The notes: generated by a model from the sequence alone, not told the origin. A stretch of DNA of 64,000 nucleotides from Cricetomys ansorgei (GCA_026225945.1 JAMJFZ010004031.1:4644001-4708000); one strand, 5' to 3'; counted from the stretch's first letter, positions 23,357 through 37,077 are shown. Program-made: numbers and translations.

Positions 23357-23989
23357 GTATACCAAGTAACCAATGGGTGGTTGATACTATTATGTGGGGT
23401 TTTAATTATTGTTTGGATGGCTTCTTCTTGCCTTAGGTCCCATGTCCTAGTTTTGTCATCCTGTATTATTGCCACGTTTCTGCTCTGCTTTGTTTCAGAC
23501 TTCCTAGTACCTTCTCTTTTGTGCCTATCCTGCTAAAGGATCTCTGCCCTCCACGTCTTTCGCTTATGCAAGGGAAGTCCTGCTTAGGTACCACTTTCTA
23601 AGCCAGAGCTTTTAAGCAGAAGCCCTTTGACGGATGTGCAGTCTTTACTGTGTAATTCTTGCAACCTAAGAAGTTCTGCAAACCAGGGAGTTTCATAATT
23701 CATGCTGATGGGAAAATTGGCCTGAACTGATCTGAGGTTAATTGTAATGTTTACTTATTCTGTCTTATATGAATATGCATATTTTGCTACAGAAATGTTA
23801 GCGTGTCTGATTAGAGAGATCTGTTCACCCAGATCTTGCAGTATATGTCATGCCAGTCATTTATGCTGTAAGTGGAGGGTCACCTTCCAAAAATATAAAA
23901 ATATTGGTATTTGGAATGCAACACATACCAAATGCTTTATGAAAAGGAATTGAATACACACTAATTTCTTATTCCTTTACATTGTTTTT

Positions 23990-24185
23990 ATTTTATGTGT
24001 GTGTGTGAATATCTTCATGTATGCATGAACACCATGTGTGTGTCTGGTACCCTTACAAGCCAGAAGAGGGCATCTTGGAACTGAAGTTAGAGGAGGTTGT
24101 GAGCCACCACATGGGTCTTGGGAGTGGAAGCCAGTCTGCAAGAGCAGCATGTGCCATCAACCGTTGAGCCTTCTCTCCAGCTCCA
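23990..24185 (-). mobile_element. B3 SINE, antisense
   Basis: 'gccagaagagggcatcttgg', 'aggttgtgagccaccacatg', 'gtgccatcaaccgttgagcc' and 'ttctctccagctcc' define an antisense B3. Confidence 0.9.
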
Positions 24186-27100
24186 TCACTTTAAATTATT
24201 ATCTTATTGCTAGGGTCCTTTGCTTGCAGTAATAATGGAATAATCTTCAGGCACAGGCTTCCATGCAGTTTTTTATAAGATGAGACTTGTGTATTTGTGT
24301 CTGGGGGAAGGAGGAGGGGCAGAGAGGGGGACAAAGACAAAATGAGAGGATATTGAGCAGTTGAGAAATCTGTGATGTTCAGTGTCTGGTCTCTTGATAA
24401 TTCAAATGTTGCCTTAGGTCTTCGTAAAATAAACGGAACTTAACAGGCAAAGAATAATTGCAAATGGTGACAGTGCCTAGATATGCACACTCATACATTT
24501 GCTGTGTATGTGTCTACTTGTACGTGCCTGGGTTCTCTCTCCAAGAAAGGTGTCCAGTAGTGCGTAAGGAGCCAACCCTGCATCTAGAGACACAGTGGGG
24601 AACCCCAGTGGGAGTGCCTTGTTTGATGTTGCTCCAAAATGCTATTATGCAAATGAATGCTACAAGGTTGTGCTCGTTTCCACACAGGTGTTTTAGATTG
24701 CGCACACTCTTAATAGCACCACCCGAGACAGCCACATCGCTAGCACAGATCTAGTCACACCCAGACTCTCAAGTCATATCTGGCTTTACCACATGCATCC
24801 TGATTCACTCTGCTCTTACAGACTCTGTAAGAACCTAAAACCTGCTTTAAAATCTGGAACTGTGAGTGTGTTCTTTGTCAGTGCAGCCTGTTAGGAATTG
24901 CTTTGTGTTAGCTGGGTGATTGGTGACAAGCGTTTCATGTCCTGCTTTCCACTTTGCATGCACATATCAAAGCCATGTGTTTTGCAGTCTTGAACCATTG
25001 CTCCTTTCTGAGTTACCTTATGCCTGCTAAAGACCACATCAGCTGGCTCTTGACTAGTATTTGTTAATAACAAAAGAGAGAAAATTCAAGAAGGTAAATA
25101 TTTAAATTTGGGGTTGTCTAGAAATGGGATATATGAGTTTAATGAACCTATATACTTTTTTTTTTCCTTTTAAAGTAAGTGAAGTATAGCACTGAAAATA
25201 TACCTGCTCTTACATGGTTATTCTTTTTAATCATACTGAATCAATTTAAATTTTTGCTGTCTAGTAACTTATCTTAGAGTAAAGCTGATAGCATCTTGTC
25301 ATGGTGCTAGCACAGTCCTGCATTTCTCTATCATCTTAATTTACCAATGACACTTTAGAGTTAAAGGATATTTAATTTGCTTCTTAATAGACATTGCCAA
25401 ATATATGGCAAACATTTTATAATCGTCATAGCCTCTAGTGACTTCACTTATGAATGAAGAAGTCCTAGGAACCTAATTCAGTTTGTGCTAATTCAGTTTT
25501 TGCAGCTTTGATGCTTAGTTCTTACACTATAGACTTCTGATTTCTTCTCTGTTCCCTGCTTATTGTTGAAAAGCCAGAGCTATTTTTAACATTCACACAA
25601 TTTTGAAAAACGATTCTTCATTCCACAAGGTTTGTTGCTAAATCTGTGTAGCCTCTCATAATTACATCCTTTTTGTGGTTTGCTTGAATTTGATCACAGT
25701 GGCTGATTTCATGCATTGATAATGAAGGCTTAGGTTTGCCTGTTTCTCGGCACAAATCCACCTCCGACTCCTCCATTGACAGTGCTGCTGGTTTCAGCAC
25801 GCGTAGAGATCCAGATTGAAACTGCTCTGCTTTCTTAACGAATGACTCAGAGCGTGTTCGTCCTTCCCTAAAATGCTGCCAGCGTGTAAAGGATTTTCAA
25901 TGAGAGTGCAATAAGCCAGCAACGGGAAGGTTTTGAGCGGCACTGATGTAACATCGGGCTGTCACGGATAATCAGGCTGGAGCCAAATCCCGGTAGCACT
26001 GTACATCACACTGGCCACATTCTGGAAGTTTTGTTTATCCAACTTGGTTCCTTGTGAAGCTGCTGAAATCCCTGCCAGGATGTGGAGTGGACTTCCTAGC
26101 AGAGGTGAGCATCTTTATTCTAAAACTTGGATGCTGGGGTCTGGGATGCCAGTAACAGATTCTTTCAGCCGTTGTTCTTAATCCTGTGGAGTCATCAGCA
26201 ATGTTTATTACATCAGGCTGACACTTCTGAAGGGAGAAATTGAAGAGCAAGTACAGCAGCCTTTAATTTTATTGGGAAGTAACTCTCTGAATGGGTGTGA
26301 TAAGCATTCTTTTTTCCCCTGTGCTAGCTGTGTGCCGAGGACATCTTACCAGCAGGTAACTTCCTCTGCATTTTAAACATTCAGAACAAGTCAGTGATAT
26401 GCGATTTGCTATCATTACCGAAAGTAGGCAATTAGCAGTGTTATTATGTGTTTCAGGTATATAAAAAAGGCTATAAACAAAATATGTTCTGCAGAATCTT
26501 TGACATGAAAAATATGTAGGAGGAAACAAGTCATGTTTACACGGTAGCTGAGAAAGTGAGAGCAATGGCTTGCATACTGGAGATGACACCTTGTTAAGCT
26601 TGACATTATTAATAATTAAAAGTTATGACCTGTCATGCAGTGGACAGCCTGCAGTAATTGGTTTCTAGAGACGGTGTGCTGACCAAGAGGGGAAAATGAA
26701 CAGTATTTCTTTATGAAGCATGCATGGACTAGCTGTGATATTTTAAATGTAGCATATTTTATCATTTAAATGTAACTTTCCCTGGTGCTCACCCAGGGAA
26801 GTTAAATGGCCAGACAACCAGAAAGGTCTGATGCAACATTTTAAGTATGGGCAACTGGAAAACCAACATGATAAGGGCAGGATCAAAGTCAGCCTTCTAG
26901 TAGATAGGTCCTTTTGCTTAAGGCTTTACTCAACTCTAATTTTTTTGTGACCAGAAGCTATTGCTAATCAAGAAAGTGGTAGGAATGTTGCATTGTATTC
27001 AAATAGCATTATGCATATTGTGTGTTGGGTGTGTTAGGGGCACAGAGAAATCTGTTTCTGTCTGATTGGAGGCTAACATGGCACATGGGATGTGAGCATA

Positions 27101-27470
27101 TATGTGAGTGTCTTTTTCCTGCTAAATGTATTTTCAGGCTGCTGTTTATAGTTTCAGCTTTAAAGTTATAGATACATGTGTGCTGCTTTTAAGACTTAGA
27201 AACCCCGTTTACTGCCAGTACATGTAAAGCTCGGCTAAGCAGACACATCAAGAGCAAACCATTTGTGTTCACCAATCTGTCTCGGCAAGTCCCAGGGCCA
27301 CTATCTTGCTAGAAGCCACCGTGTGCTTTTGAAAGCATGAAATGAGTTTTATCCCAAGCACATGGTTTCTCATCTAGCAGCTCTTTTTATGGTAATGGTC
27401 AATTGATGGTCCACTGCCAGGATTTTGGTGTTCTGCCAAAGCTCATTGCCTGTTCTAAGGTGTCTATAAG
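24186..27470. other. Repeat-poor intronic block
   Basis: Over 3 kb without a SINE, LTR or L1 that I recognise, against a background of one SINE every 1-2 kb. The centre, 25800-26280, has more CG dinucleotides and a balanced composition. It is a candidate for conserved non-coding DNA, not shown from sequence alone. Confidence 0.4.
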
Positions 27471-27477
27471 ATTTTAC

Positions 27478-27511
27478 AAAAGAAAGAAAAAGAAGAAAAA
27501 AAAAAAAAAAG
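27478..27511. repeat. A-rich (AAAG)n tract
   Basis: Adenine-rich simple repeat with G interruptions. Confidence 0.8.
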
Positions 27512-28387
27512 AGGAGAGGTGGGAGGGACTGAGTGAGGCCATCAAGAGGAAAAGCTTACCTTCACTCTGGAGACATTCTCATTTCTCCAAAGTTCTTTGT
27601 GCTGTTTCGCCAGGACCCACGGATCCGAAGTTGCTGACATGGTCCAGTGTGGACCTTCTCTAGAATGAGCCGTCAAGATAGCTGTGTTCTGCTGTGTACA
27701 GTATCTGTCTCTTCTTGGCAATGCTTATGTAGAAACTACTGGCAGCCTGACCGTGATTTGCAATTCATCATGACGCTTCACTGCTAGTGCACACTAGAGC
27801 CCTGCCGTGGTACCGGGAGTGGGAAGCCCTTGCACATTTCATATCTTATGTAAACAACCAATATTTGGCTGTACGCATATGCGCTCAGAGAAGGATGAGT
27901 TCAGGCATCAGACTGAGACAGTCTGAAGAGACATTAAATTTTTGAAAAGTAGCTTCTGTCCTACAAAGACATCACCTTGAAATTTTAAAAATGATTTTTG
28001 TTTGCTTTCATGGAATGCTGACAGATGAAGTGTGCATATACACGTGGCATCCAGCAGAAATTCACACTTGTTGAAAGTTTTTGAAGCAGAGGTAACCAAA
28101 ACTACCAAGATATTTAGGGGAATAATATGTTCTTGTTATTGTTCTTAGTAATAAGAATAGCGATTTCTCAGTGTTCTTGTTCTCTGCGTGGTGTAATGGG
28201 CAAGCAGGTAAACTGGGCGTGTATACTGAAATGTTGGTGATATGTTTTTTTCTTAAACCTCCTGTGTGGTCTGAAAACCCTTTTGAAACTTTTAATTTCA
28301 TCATATTTTTCTTTTTAAAAAAAAATTCTTGGATCTTTGCCTAGCTTAAGTGATTACACTCAATTAAAGATTCAAGATAAGCCAACA

Positions 28388-28544
28388 CCCAGATGGCTTG
28401 ACAGTTAAGAGTATGTACTTCTCTTGCAGAGGACCTGAATTCAGTTCCCAGCACCCATGTTCCAGCCCACAACTGCCTGCACCTCTATGTCCTGGCAGTC
28501 TGCCATGTGTGCCACCTGTGGGTACTTGTGCACTGTATACACAT

Positions 28545-28551
<7 letters not shown>
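28388..28551 (+). mobile_element. B2-type SINE, 5' end degraded
   Basis: 'cacccagatggcttgacagt', 'cttgcagaggacctgaattc' and 'agttcccagcacccatgttc' mark a sense B2. The element leads straight into a CA then AG run. Confidence 0.8.

Positions 28552-28589
<38 letters not shown>
28552..28589. repeat. (AG)n microsatellite
   Basis: Pure AG run at the 3' tail of the preceding B2. Confidence 0.95.
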
Positions 28590-28592
<3 letters not shown>

Positions 28593-31379
28593 AAAAAGTG
28601 ATTTAAGATAAAATGTTATTGTTGAAATACAAGGATGTAATACATGCCATTTTAATTAGAAAAAGATTTGGTTTTAGATAAAGCATAATTTTAAATGATT
28701 TATTTTCTTTTGTTCTTTGGGAATTTCATGTCACCAGTCATCATTACATTGTACAGTGGACCTTGTCTTAGAAGGACCTTATCTCCGATTTATCATTCTA
28801 GAGCCCAGGACACTAATTGTATTTGTGGGTTGAGAATTAGAAGGTTGTGAGTACTGACATTTTCTCTTGAAATTCTAGATGATGTTATGTGTTTATTTAG
28901 AGAAGCTTTTGGATGTCAGAATTCTCTAGCCCAGTGGAATTTGTCATATAACCCACAGTGAAGAAAATCCACTCAAGAGAAGCATATCTGCCTCAGTCTT
29001 GCCAGCGATTTCTCTTTATGAGTATGGGAAGTTCTGAGGAAGTAGGCCTCTGCATTTCGATGATCTGCCTCTTTTATATCAAAGGTCAACAATCTGGGTT
29101 TGTTGAGTAGCAGATTTTTAAAAGTGATTACTTATTAAATGTAGCCCATGGGGGTAAATCTTTCCTAGTTGAGAACACTGCAAGTTTGTGGCGACTTCCC
29201 GTTTTCTGAGGGTCTGGATAATTTTTGGAGCCGACCTTCTGTTCAGCGGTATGTTGCTGAGCTGGGTACGGTTTAATGAGAGTGTGTCTCTGATCTCAAA
29301 ACTCTATTTTCGGTCGTTCAATCTTTTCATTGACTTTCTTTTGACTTCCCACTGATGAACTAGGAAGATCCTGTTTTGTGGTTGCTAGATTTAGCAAGCA
29401 AAAATACATAGGACTCCTAGTTAAACTTAAATTCTAATTAAAAATCATAATAACTATAACTATCAGTACGTTACATGCAGCACTTGGGTCATAGGCTTTC
29501 TAAAATTAATTGTTATGTATCTAGCACCAAGTTAGAACCATGTGTCCTTTACTAGTCGAGCCTCCCCACCTGCTTTTCCAATAGGAAACTGGGTAATGGC
29601 CTATGAGGCTGGTTCTTACAAAAGCCAACAGGGAAGTCTCCTGTTCCTGCAGAAGCAATCCAATCCTACTTTTGGATTTTATGCCCAAACATGCCTGCTG
29701 TAAAGTTACCATTCAAGAGACTTGAAATGGGTAAAAATAGCACCGTGGAATGGAAATAATGAGTATGTGAAAGCTTCCTATAATTACTAAAATAAATCAA
29801 TAACAGCAGAACAATAAATAATAGCTGCTGGTGACATTCCAGATAAATGAGAATTTTACAATTAGCTTCCAGTTGTTATCCCTTGTCAGAACATTGTCAG
29901 GACTTCCTCACATTTGACATATTTATAAATTATTTTTTCTCAGTTGTACTTAGGATGCTTAATGGAAGTTTTCTCCCTTGGTGCCCTCTGCTCTACCACT
30001 TCGTCTGGTCTTTATTTAAAAGTTCTGTTCTCTATTAATCTTGGGACTGGTTGTTTGACTGCCCCATGCCTTTCTTAGAAAGGCCGAGAGACTTGCGAGC
30101 TTGAAAAGCTTGAACTCACTATAGCGAGGTAAAATAGAAAGGATAACATTTGTGTCTGCCACAGGCACCCTGCGGTGACAAGATGTTTTGTCAGGTTAAT
30201 ACTGGACTATTGTATTAACTCTATATCATGCTTATATGTAATTATACATATGCTAATCTATTGATCAAAACCCCACTCTTACACCTGAGCTACCCGGTTT
30301 TCGGTTTTCACCTCACTAAGACATACCAAGAACACTGTGCCTTGGCTCTCCTTGCAGGGGAATAAAAGGGCCCTGTTCTGAGACTCCTCCTCTCACCTAA
30401 GGTTATACTGAAAAATGCTCTGCTCATTTGCCTTCTGCGTTACCTCGCTGCTCTCCTCTCAGTTCCTCATACCCACATTTTTTTGCATAAATAGTCACAA
30501 CAGAAATAAATACATATCAATGTATAATTTAATTCCCAAAGTCAGAAAAAAAAAAAGAATGTAATGAACTTCCCGCACTGCCGTAGTTTTGTTTCGATTG
30601 CTAGGACACCTTTTAATGGATGAGCGACTTAGGGAGTGAAGATGTGTGAGACATGTCTTTATCCTTCCTGTTCCTGACCTGAGACAGGACTTCAGTTTTC
30701 TCTGTGTCAGTCATGTGATATGTCAAACCATTTCGGTCTCAAATTGATTAGTTTATTGTAAGTGCAGTTGACCTTTTGTCTTGAAAACGAAAGGCTGCTA
30801 CTGTGATGGTGGTGGTGAGTAAACCATACCTTCTTTGAAGTAAGTGCTTCCCCATCAACCATCATCATTTTAGTTTTCAGTATCTTGGGCACGGAAAGAC
30901 ACATTTCTATGACCTTATTCATGTCTATTAATATATGCCTCTTTCAACCTTATGACTTTCCATTTCCAAGTATAAATATGTTTTGCTTCCCCAATAACCT
31001 GATTTTCATTGCCTCCCCTCCCGTTTTCCAGCCAAGAATGTTACTGTGTTATCTGTTTCTTCTTACGACTATGTAAAATGAGATCTGTGGTCTCTTCTAG
31101 TATCTAAACTATGCTCTTCAGGAAAAGAGACTTCTCTCTACCTTAAACATTACTCTCCTCTCTGTGTTCTTTCCAGTGACCTCCTACAGACTTCAGCCGT
31201 ATTTTGCCACCTAGTAATTTTGGTACAGCAAATGACCAACATGAATTCGTGATCCAACTTTCAATCACAAAGCATTTCCCAATGTCTTTTCTTTTGAAAT
31301 TGGAAAGGTGCTGGTGAGGTCAAGAGTCTAGTTTGAAAGACTCTCTAAATTTCCTAAAAGATAAACACTACCGTTTGAA
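28590..31379. other. Intronic DNA, mostly unassigned
   Basis: No exon was recognised. 30235-30485 contains 'ggggaataaaagggccc' followed by CT-rich words and might be part of an old LTR (AATAAA within it), but I could not place it in a family. Confidence 0.35.
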
Positions 31380-31702
31380 TGTGTCACCCAAAATTCATAT
31401 GTTGGAAACATAATCCCTAGTGTCAGCAGTATAGAGTAGTGGATCCCAGGGCAGATGTTTAGCTCAGGAGCACTCCACCATCATGAATAGAGTAATGCCA
31501 TCATCATAAAAGAGTGGGAGTGAGTCTGGAAGTCTGACCTCTTGCCTTTGCTGTGTGAAGCCTTTTACAGCCAAAAGGTCCTTGGCAAGTGCAGCCTTGA
31601 TTTTGGACTTCTCATTCTCTGGAACTGTAAGATGTGAATCTTGGCTTTTTTGTAAATTATCCTGTCTTAGATACTCTGTTAGATCAGACTGTGAGGTGGA
31701 AA
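31380..31702 (+). mobile_element. Ancient placental repeat, family not assigned
   Basis: 'gtgtcacccaaaattcatat', 'gttggaaacataatccc', 'taaaagagtgggagtgag', and 'ttgattttggacttctcatt' follow the order of a widespread old mammalian repeat. The complement of the same family appears at 50255-50900. Confidence 0.5.
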
Positions 31703-31727
31703 TACACACACACACACACACACACAG

Positions 31728-31763
<36 letters not shown>

Positions 31764-31919
31764 AGACACACACACACAAATACACACACACATGCACACA
31801 CACACACACGCACACATACACACACACAAATACACACACAGACACACATACACACACGCACACACACACACACACACACACATGCACACACACACACACA
31901 CGCACACACACACACACAA

Positions 31920-31968
<49 letters not shown>
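31703..31968. repeat. Interrupted CA-rich array
   Basis: About 266 bases of CA broken by sparse GA, AA, TA, TG and CG steps. The long Cys/Val-rich and His/Thr-rich ORFs on both strands here are translations of this repeat, not genes. Confidence 0.97.
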
Positions 31969-31971
<3 letters not shown>

Positions 31972-32279
31972 ATAGCAATTAAATAAAATAGATGCCTTTA
32001 TGATTTCAAACGTATTTACCAGTGATCATTATAGATTTTTAGTAATGCTAGTACTAGGGCAGTTTATTTATTTTGTTTTGATTTCTGAGTCACTGGTATT
32101 TTTAGAAGGAATAGAAGGAATATCTTCTAGAAACTTCTCTGTCTTTTGGTGGGGGAACAAAGAGACAAACAAAACTATCCTTACTTTGCTGAAGATTTTC
32201 AGAATGCTCTAGAAAAGGGCAGGATTAAACAGATTCAGAAATAAATCCACAGTAACTTCTTGTTCCAAAGTTTTTCTAT

Positions 32280-32282
<3 letters not shown>

Positions 32283-32327
<45 letters not shown>

Positions 32328-32345
32328 ATATATATATTATATAAT
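32283..32345. repeat. (AT)n microsatellite
   Basis: Alternating AT with two TT interruptions. Confidence 0.95.
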
Positions 32346-32649
32346 AGATATAGACTTATCTTAGACTTTTGTCTTACTAGAACCTTGGAGTTTGTGTATT
32401 AAGTATATGATGGGCCATCTTATGCTTATTCAGATATATGAGATGTCATCACTTACATCATGAATGTTGAAAGTTTTTTCTGGGAAGTATGGCATGGATG
32501 CCATTTCCATTAGGAGTTCTCAAATGGCTGTGATCATTCTTTAATAGAGAAAACATGGAAATAGTCTATAGCACAGATCTCTTGGTTCAGCTACAACAGG
32601 CTTAACCAACATCAGATTCTTAGCACAAATTTTATCATTGTCTTTATAT

Positions 32650-32900
32650 AATGGAACATATGTGGTGAATGGTGTAAATTATAGGACTTAGTAATAACAT
32701 TAGTAATAGTTAACTTTCAAGCTAATGTTATACCCTGCCCTCTATACACGGAAACTCATTTAGTCTTTTAACCCTGTAATGGAGTACTAGATAAACTGAT
32801 GTGCCGTGAAGTTAAGTCAACCTCCCAGAGTCATACAGCAGTTCAGATGGGATTTGAAATTCTCATAGGGGCTCCAGAATGCAAGTTTTTAATGAAGACC
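32650..32900 (-). mobile_element. MIR SINE, antisense
   Basis: The order 'ggaaactcatttagtctttt', 'aaccctgtaatggagtac', 'agtcatacagcagttcagat' and 'gggatttgaaattctca' matches the complement of MIR, with the typical 'cttgcccaaggtcacacagc' block here decayed to 'caacctcccagagtcatacagc'-like sequence. Old and diverged. Confidence 0.6.
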
Positions 32901-33357
32901 CTAGACTAGCTCTCAGAAGGAGAATCCACAAGACCAGGTGACAAAGAATTTAGAGGATCTGTAACTGGTGGAACACTATATCCAAAGTGTACTTGACTCA
33001 TACAAACTTTGAGTGAAGTACCCTAATTTGTTATTCAGTTCAGACACTTAGGACCTGCTCATTAAAATTTCCACATTATCCAATAGGGATAGAAAACAGA
33101 CAGAAAAGCACAAGCAATGTCAGTGCTGATCTGAAGACCCCCTGAATGATCAATCTCTGTAGGTACAATCCAAGAATCAAACCTTTTAATGTTCTCAAGA
33201 TGCTCCTACTCTGCCCTGGTTAGAACCACTGTTAGCCAGGGTGATTAATTCAGTTAAAGAGGAAATGAAAATGGGAATGGAAAATATGTAGGACTACTGA
33301 TGGAACAGATCAGTCTGAATGAAAGTATTATGCTACCACCTGCCCTACAATTTTAAA

Positions 33358-33745
33358 TGGTGTGGTGGTTAACCTTTGTCAACGGGGCTAGATTTAGAAT
33401 CATGTAGATTGGAGAGGCACATCCTTGTGGGTGTCTATGAGGTGTTTCCAGAGAGGATTAACTGAATTGGGAAGACTCACCCTGAATGTGGCCAGTCCTA
33501 TCCCATGGAATGAGGGCATGGAGAGGAAAGAGAAAGGGGGTGGATAGAGCTAGCCTAGAGTGGCATTCCCATTTCTCCGTTTCCTGGCTGGCCACTAAGT
33601 GAACAGCTCTCCCCTGGGACAGATTCCTGATATGTGTTCTACCCAAATGCACGGCCAAGCAACCATGGACCCTCTGAACCCTCTGAAACCATCAGTGAAA
33701 AGAAATAGTTCCTGTGTTGAATGTTTCTGTCACGAATCTGATAAG
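33358..33745 (+). mobile_element. LTR-like repeat (same family as 15414-15600)
   Basis: 'tggttaacctttgtcaacgg', 'gctagatttagaatcatg', 'ggtgtttccagagaggatta', 'gggaagactcaccctgaatg' and 'tcctatcccatggaatga' follow the family order, with a 'ccatggaccctctgaaccc' 3' part. Confidence 0.6.
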
Positions 33746-36341
33746 GGGATGCAAAAGGTAACTACTACACTTGGTGCTTGCCATGGAGGTCACAGAAGGA
33801 GTCCAGTGATGAAGCTTCAGCCCCGCTCTTGGCTCAGGTGGGCAGAGCATGTGAGCAGTGTGGGTGAAAGGTGGAGGCTTCTCATGCTTTCATGAGAAGC
33901 AACCAATGGGCACGGAGTACTCGTCAAGAGGTGATTAGCAGAGGACTGTTGAAACAAAAGCAGGTTGTGCTTTAGATGTGATTGAAAGTAGCTTAGGTGT
34001 TGGGTGAATGGCAACAGTCTATGATCATCTATCTTCAGATGCAATGGTTCCATGAGCATATTCAGTTAACAGAGTAACACGAAGTATCTGTATCTGTGTG
34101 TACTGGTCGGCTTCTAGGGAGTGGTTTGGGAATGGTGTTTGAGGCATTCAAAGTCCAGCTACAAGGCAACTGAGCCTGCACAATCACAGGCAGCTTATTT
34201 TACTAGTAAAGATTCAGTCTCCTCATCTGCAGAGCAAGATAGTAACAGACTCAGCTTCATGGCCGTGGTAAAGATGAAGGAGAATGGCAAGCTGAGGGCA
34301 AGTGGGGAGTCCAGTGCAGTCAAAAGTCCACCACTGTAAGAGCAGTAGAGATGCCGGACGACGTCCGTGTGTATTGACGTGCCCGAGTCGTGAACGCCGC
34401 TTGCTGTTAATTCCCAATTAGTCTTCTTTGTACCGTAGCTAACTTGCAGTAAAATTAAGGCCTCAAGGAAAACCTAAAAGTGGTTCATGTTGGTGGGAGA
34501 TGCGGGTTCGGGGCACAGCAGCTGCAAATTGGATGCAACAGGATATGAAGTTTTGCATAGTGGAGGCCCCCCAAAGTATTGGTCTCAGTGGGAAAGAGTT
34601 TCAAGGTTATGCACTGGGAAACCTATTGCTTTTAATTCTTCATTCATTCCCAACTGTTCTTCCATTTGATCCTTACCTCTACACTGATGACAGATTAGCG
34701 TAAGAAAAACAGTAGTGCTGATAGCGCACACGTAGATGTATGACAACCCTGAGACACACACGCATGCACACTCTTCACCAGTTTCCATGCATCACATCAG
34801 CTTCTTTTGCTGAGTCTGGATGCAGTCTGGTCATCTACATACGAAACAGTAGACACCATGATCAACATGGAAAGAGAATATGGTCAGTAAGTTTCACTTC
34901 TTCCATGGAAAATGTGAAAATCCTCCCAGACTAGGAAGAAGGTTGGGGCGATGGTTTAGAGCTCAAGGAGCAGGCTTGCCAGTCGATAATGTTAACATCA
35001 GCAGCACATTTCATCGCATCTGACTTGGAAAGGAGTTTCCTGTGCAGCGTAATTAACTACCCTCGACACAGCTCACGCTAAAGGGCACACTGCTTCAGCA
35101 TGGTGTAACAAATCCGGTGCTTAGCAAGAATCTCCACGCATTACAAGTTTAATGGTCCTGTGATTTGGAGGAGGAGCAGGGCAGGAGAGGAAAACTTGCA
35201 CTTTGATTTGCTAGCTGAAAGAAAACCTAAAAAGAGCCATTACATAATTGGAGAAAATATATGCTCAAGTTTTATCTTTTTCGTCAAACTTGTAAACCTC
35301 CCTCAACAAACATCAAGGCAGATAATTTATAAGTTATTCTATTTTCTCTTTTTCAACAAACGGATTATAAACACTGATCTAATATAGACCCACCTCATAT
35401 AACCTTTAGTTATTGGCTATTATTGCTATTTATGGTTTTTTTTAGCCGAAGTCTCATATTCAGCTTCCTTTTGTCATATTCAAATGTGTTTGTAGAATAG
35501 TTTCTGAAATAACCAACAAAACATATTTAAGGACGTGCTTTTCGTCTGTGATGAACTCCTTCTGTGCTCAGTGCATTCATCACACTAAATTGTAGGGAGC
35601 AGAGAAAGCCCTGAGGGTGAGGGCTGAGCGAGCATGCATTGTGGATGCGGGCAAGGCCTCCCAAGGACTCTAGCCTCACATGCGTGCAGGAGGCAGAGCA
35701 ACTCCTCCCCCAGGATGAGGCTCAGCGAAGGACCGCAAAGCCTTCCTGGCCCATGTGTGGGTTGTTGATAGGGAGTGCAGAAAATGTCCACTGTCCCTTT
35801 CTCCCCCCTACCCCATTCACAGCCTGAAGAGAGCTCCTCTACAGAGACTGCTCCTGCCATGATTAGCCAAACCTGTCTCCTAGATCCAGCTGTATACTGT
35901 AAAATCTGCCTCCACCTTTGTTCGTATGCAATAGCACAACTTGTACACGCTAATGACACTGAGCGTACGGAATTCTGTATTTTCTACAGCAGAGAAGACC
36001 AGGCCACCCCACCTCAGCATCTTGTGTCCGTGTGTCTATCTGTTTCTTGTCTTCATTCCCTTACTATCCAGTCAGATCTGTCCCTGGGAACCGAGCAAGG
36101 ACTCAGTAAAGTCACATTGAAAAGGGACTGGAGCAAGGGTGTGAACGCTGTCTGCAGGGAACTCAGATAGGTCAGAGGAGGAAAGACACCCCAGAGGAAT
36201 GGTTTTATAAAGATAAAGGGAGAAATAAGGGAAAAGGAAGAAATAAAAAGGAAAGGAAGAGAGAACAGTAAAGAAAGGAGTGAGGGTACGAAAACAAAAG
36301 GGGGTGCGATTCTGAGGGCCTGATATAAAACACAGGGACAA
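33746..36341. other. Intronic DNA, mostly unassigned
   Basis: No exon recognised. A short SINE-like head ('ggttggggcgatggtttaga') lies near 34942. 36205-36300 is purine-rich. Confidence 0.35.
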
Positions 36342-36475
36342 GCCAGGCAGGCAAGGTGGGGGCGGGTGGTGCGTGCTTTGATCCCAACGCTCAGGAAACA
36401 AAGGCAGGAAGATTTCTGTGAGTTTGAGGCTAGCCTGACCTATATAGTAAGTTCCAGGACAGACAGGACTAAATA
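36342..36475 (+). mobile_element. B1 SINE
   Basis: 'ggcgggtggtgcgtgctttg', 'atcccaacgctcaggaaaca', 'aaggcaggaagatttctgtg' and 'agttccaggacagacaggac' mark a sense B1. Confidence 0.9.
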
Positions 36476-36859
36476 AAGAGTGAGTATCAGAGAGGGTGGG
36501 GGATACAAGTAGAATCTAGAGGCAGTAGTTCTATGTCAGTGCTTTGGTGGAGCATTTGGCAACCTCAGAAGTGGGGCAGAGGCATTGCAGGTTTCATAGG
36601 TTTGAGGGCTGTGTTTGGGAAGTATGCCCTTTGTTTTCAGGGAAGCAGGCAATGAGTTTGGCTGCTTGGGAAAGGAATAGGAGAGAAATTGAGTAGCAGA
36701 TACAGGGCTGAGGTTTCTCCAGCCGAGAGCCCAGAGCACCAGGTTTTAGTTCCTGTGTCCATCTGTCATTTCTCCATTCCCTTGCCAACCAAGTCCAAGC
36801 TGGGTCCAAGTACCTGGAGCCATGCATGTATATGACACTGCATGTTATTTTTAAAACCA

Positions 36860-36965
36860 TCTGTCTCACATACTAGACTGTGAGTATCTTGGGGTCAGTG
36901 TCCTGGGCCTTCAAATATGTGACCCTAACTACAGTATGTGGGCATAATAAATGATGCAGCGGAAA
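36860..36965 (+). mobile_element. L2-like 3' end
   Basis: 'tagactgtgagtatcttggg' then 'gtcagtgtcctgggcc' and 'gcataataaatgatgc' match the LINE2 3' end pattern. Confidence 0.5.
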
Positions 36966-37077
36966 CACGGATGAGAGGATAAAGCACCTGCTTACAGGAT
37001 CTGTGAATATTTCTAAAGAATTCAATACATTATTTTAAGGTGCCATTTTTAAGGAGACTCATTCTTCTGTTCATTTT

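Noticed and set aside
30235..30485. Possible LTR with AATAAA
   Set aside because: Only a single AATAAAAGGGCCC word and CT-rich DNA support it; no ends or duplication were found.
31703..31968. Possible CRISPR-like or satellite array
   Set aside because: Units are dinucleotides with scattered changes, not direct repeats with unique spacers, and the DNA is mammalian.
31464..31986. Several Cys/Val- and His/Thr-rich ORFs on both strands
   Set aside because: They are direct translations of the CA-rich array.
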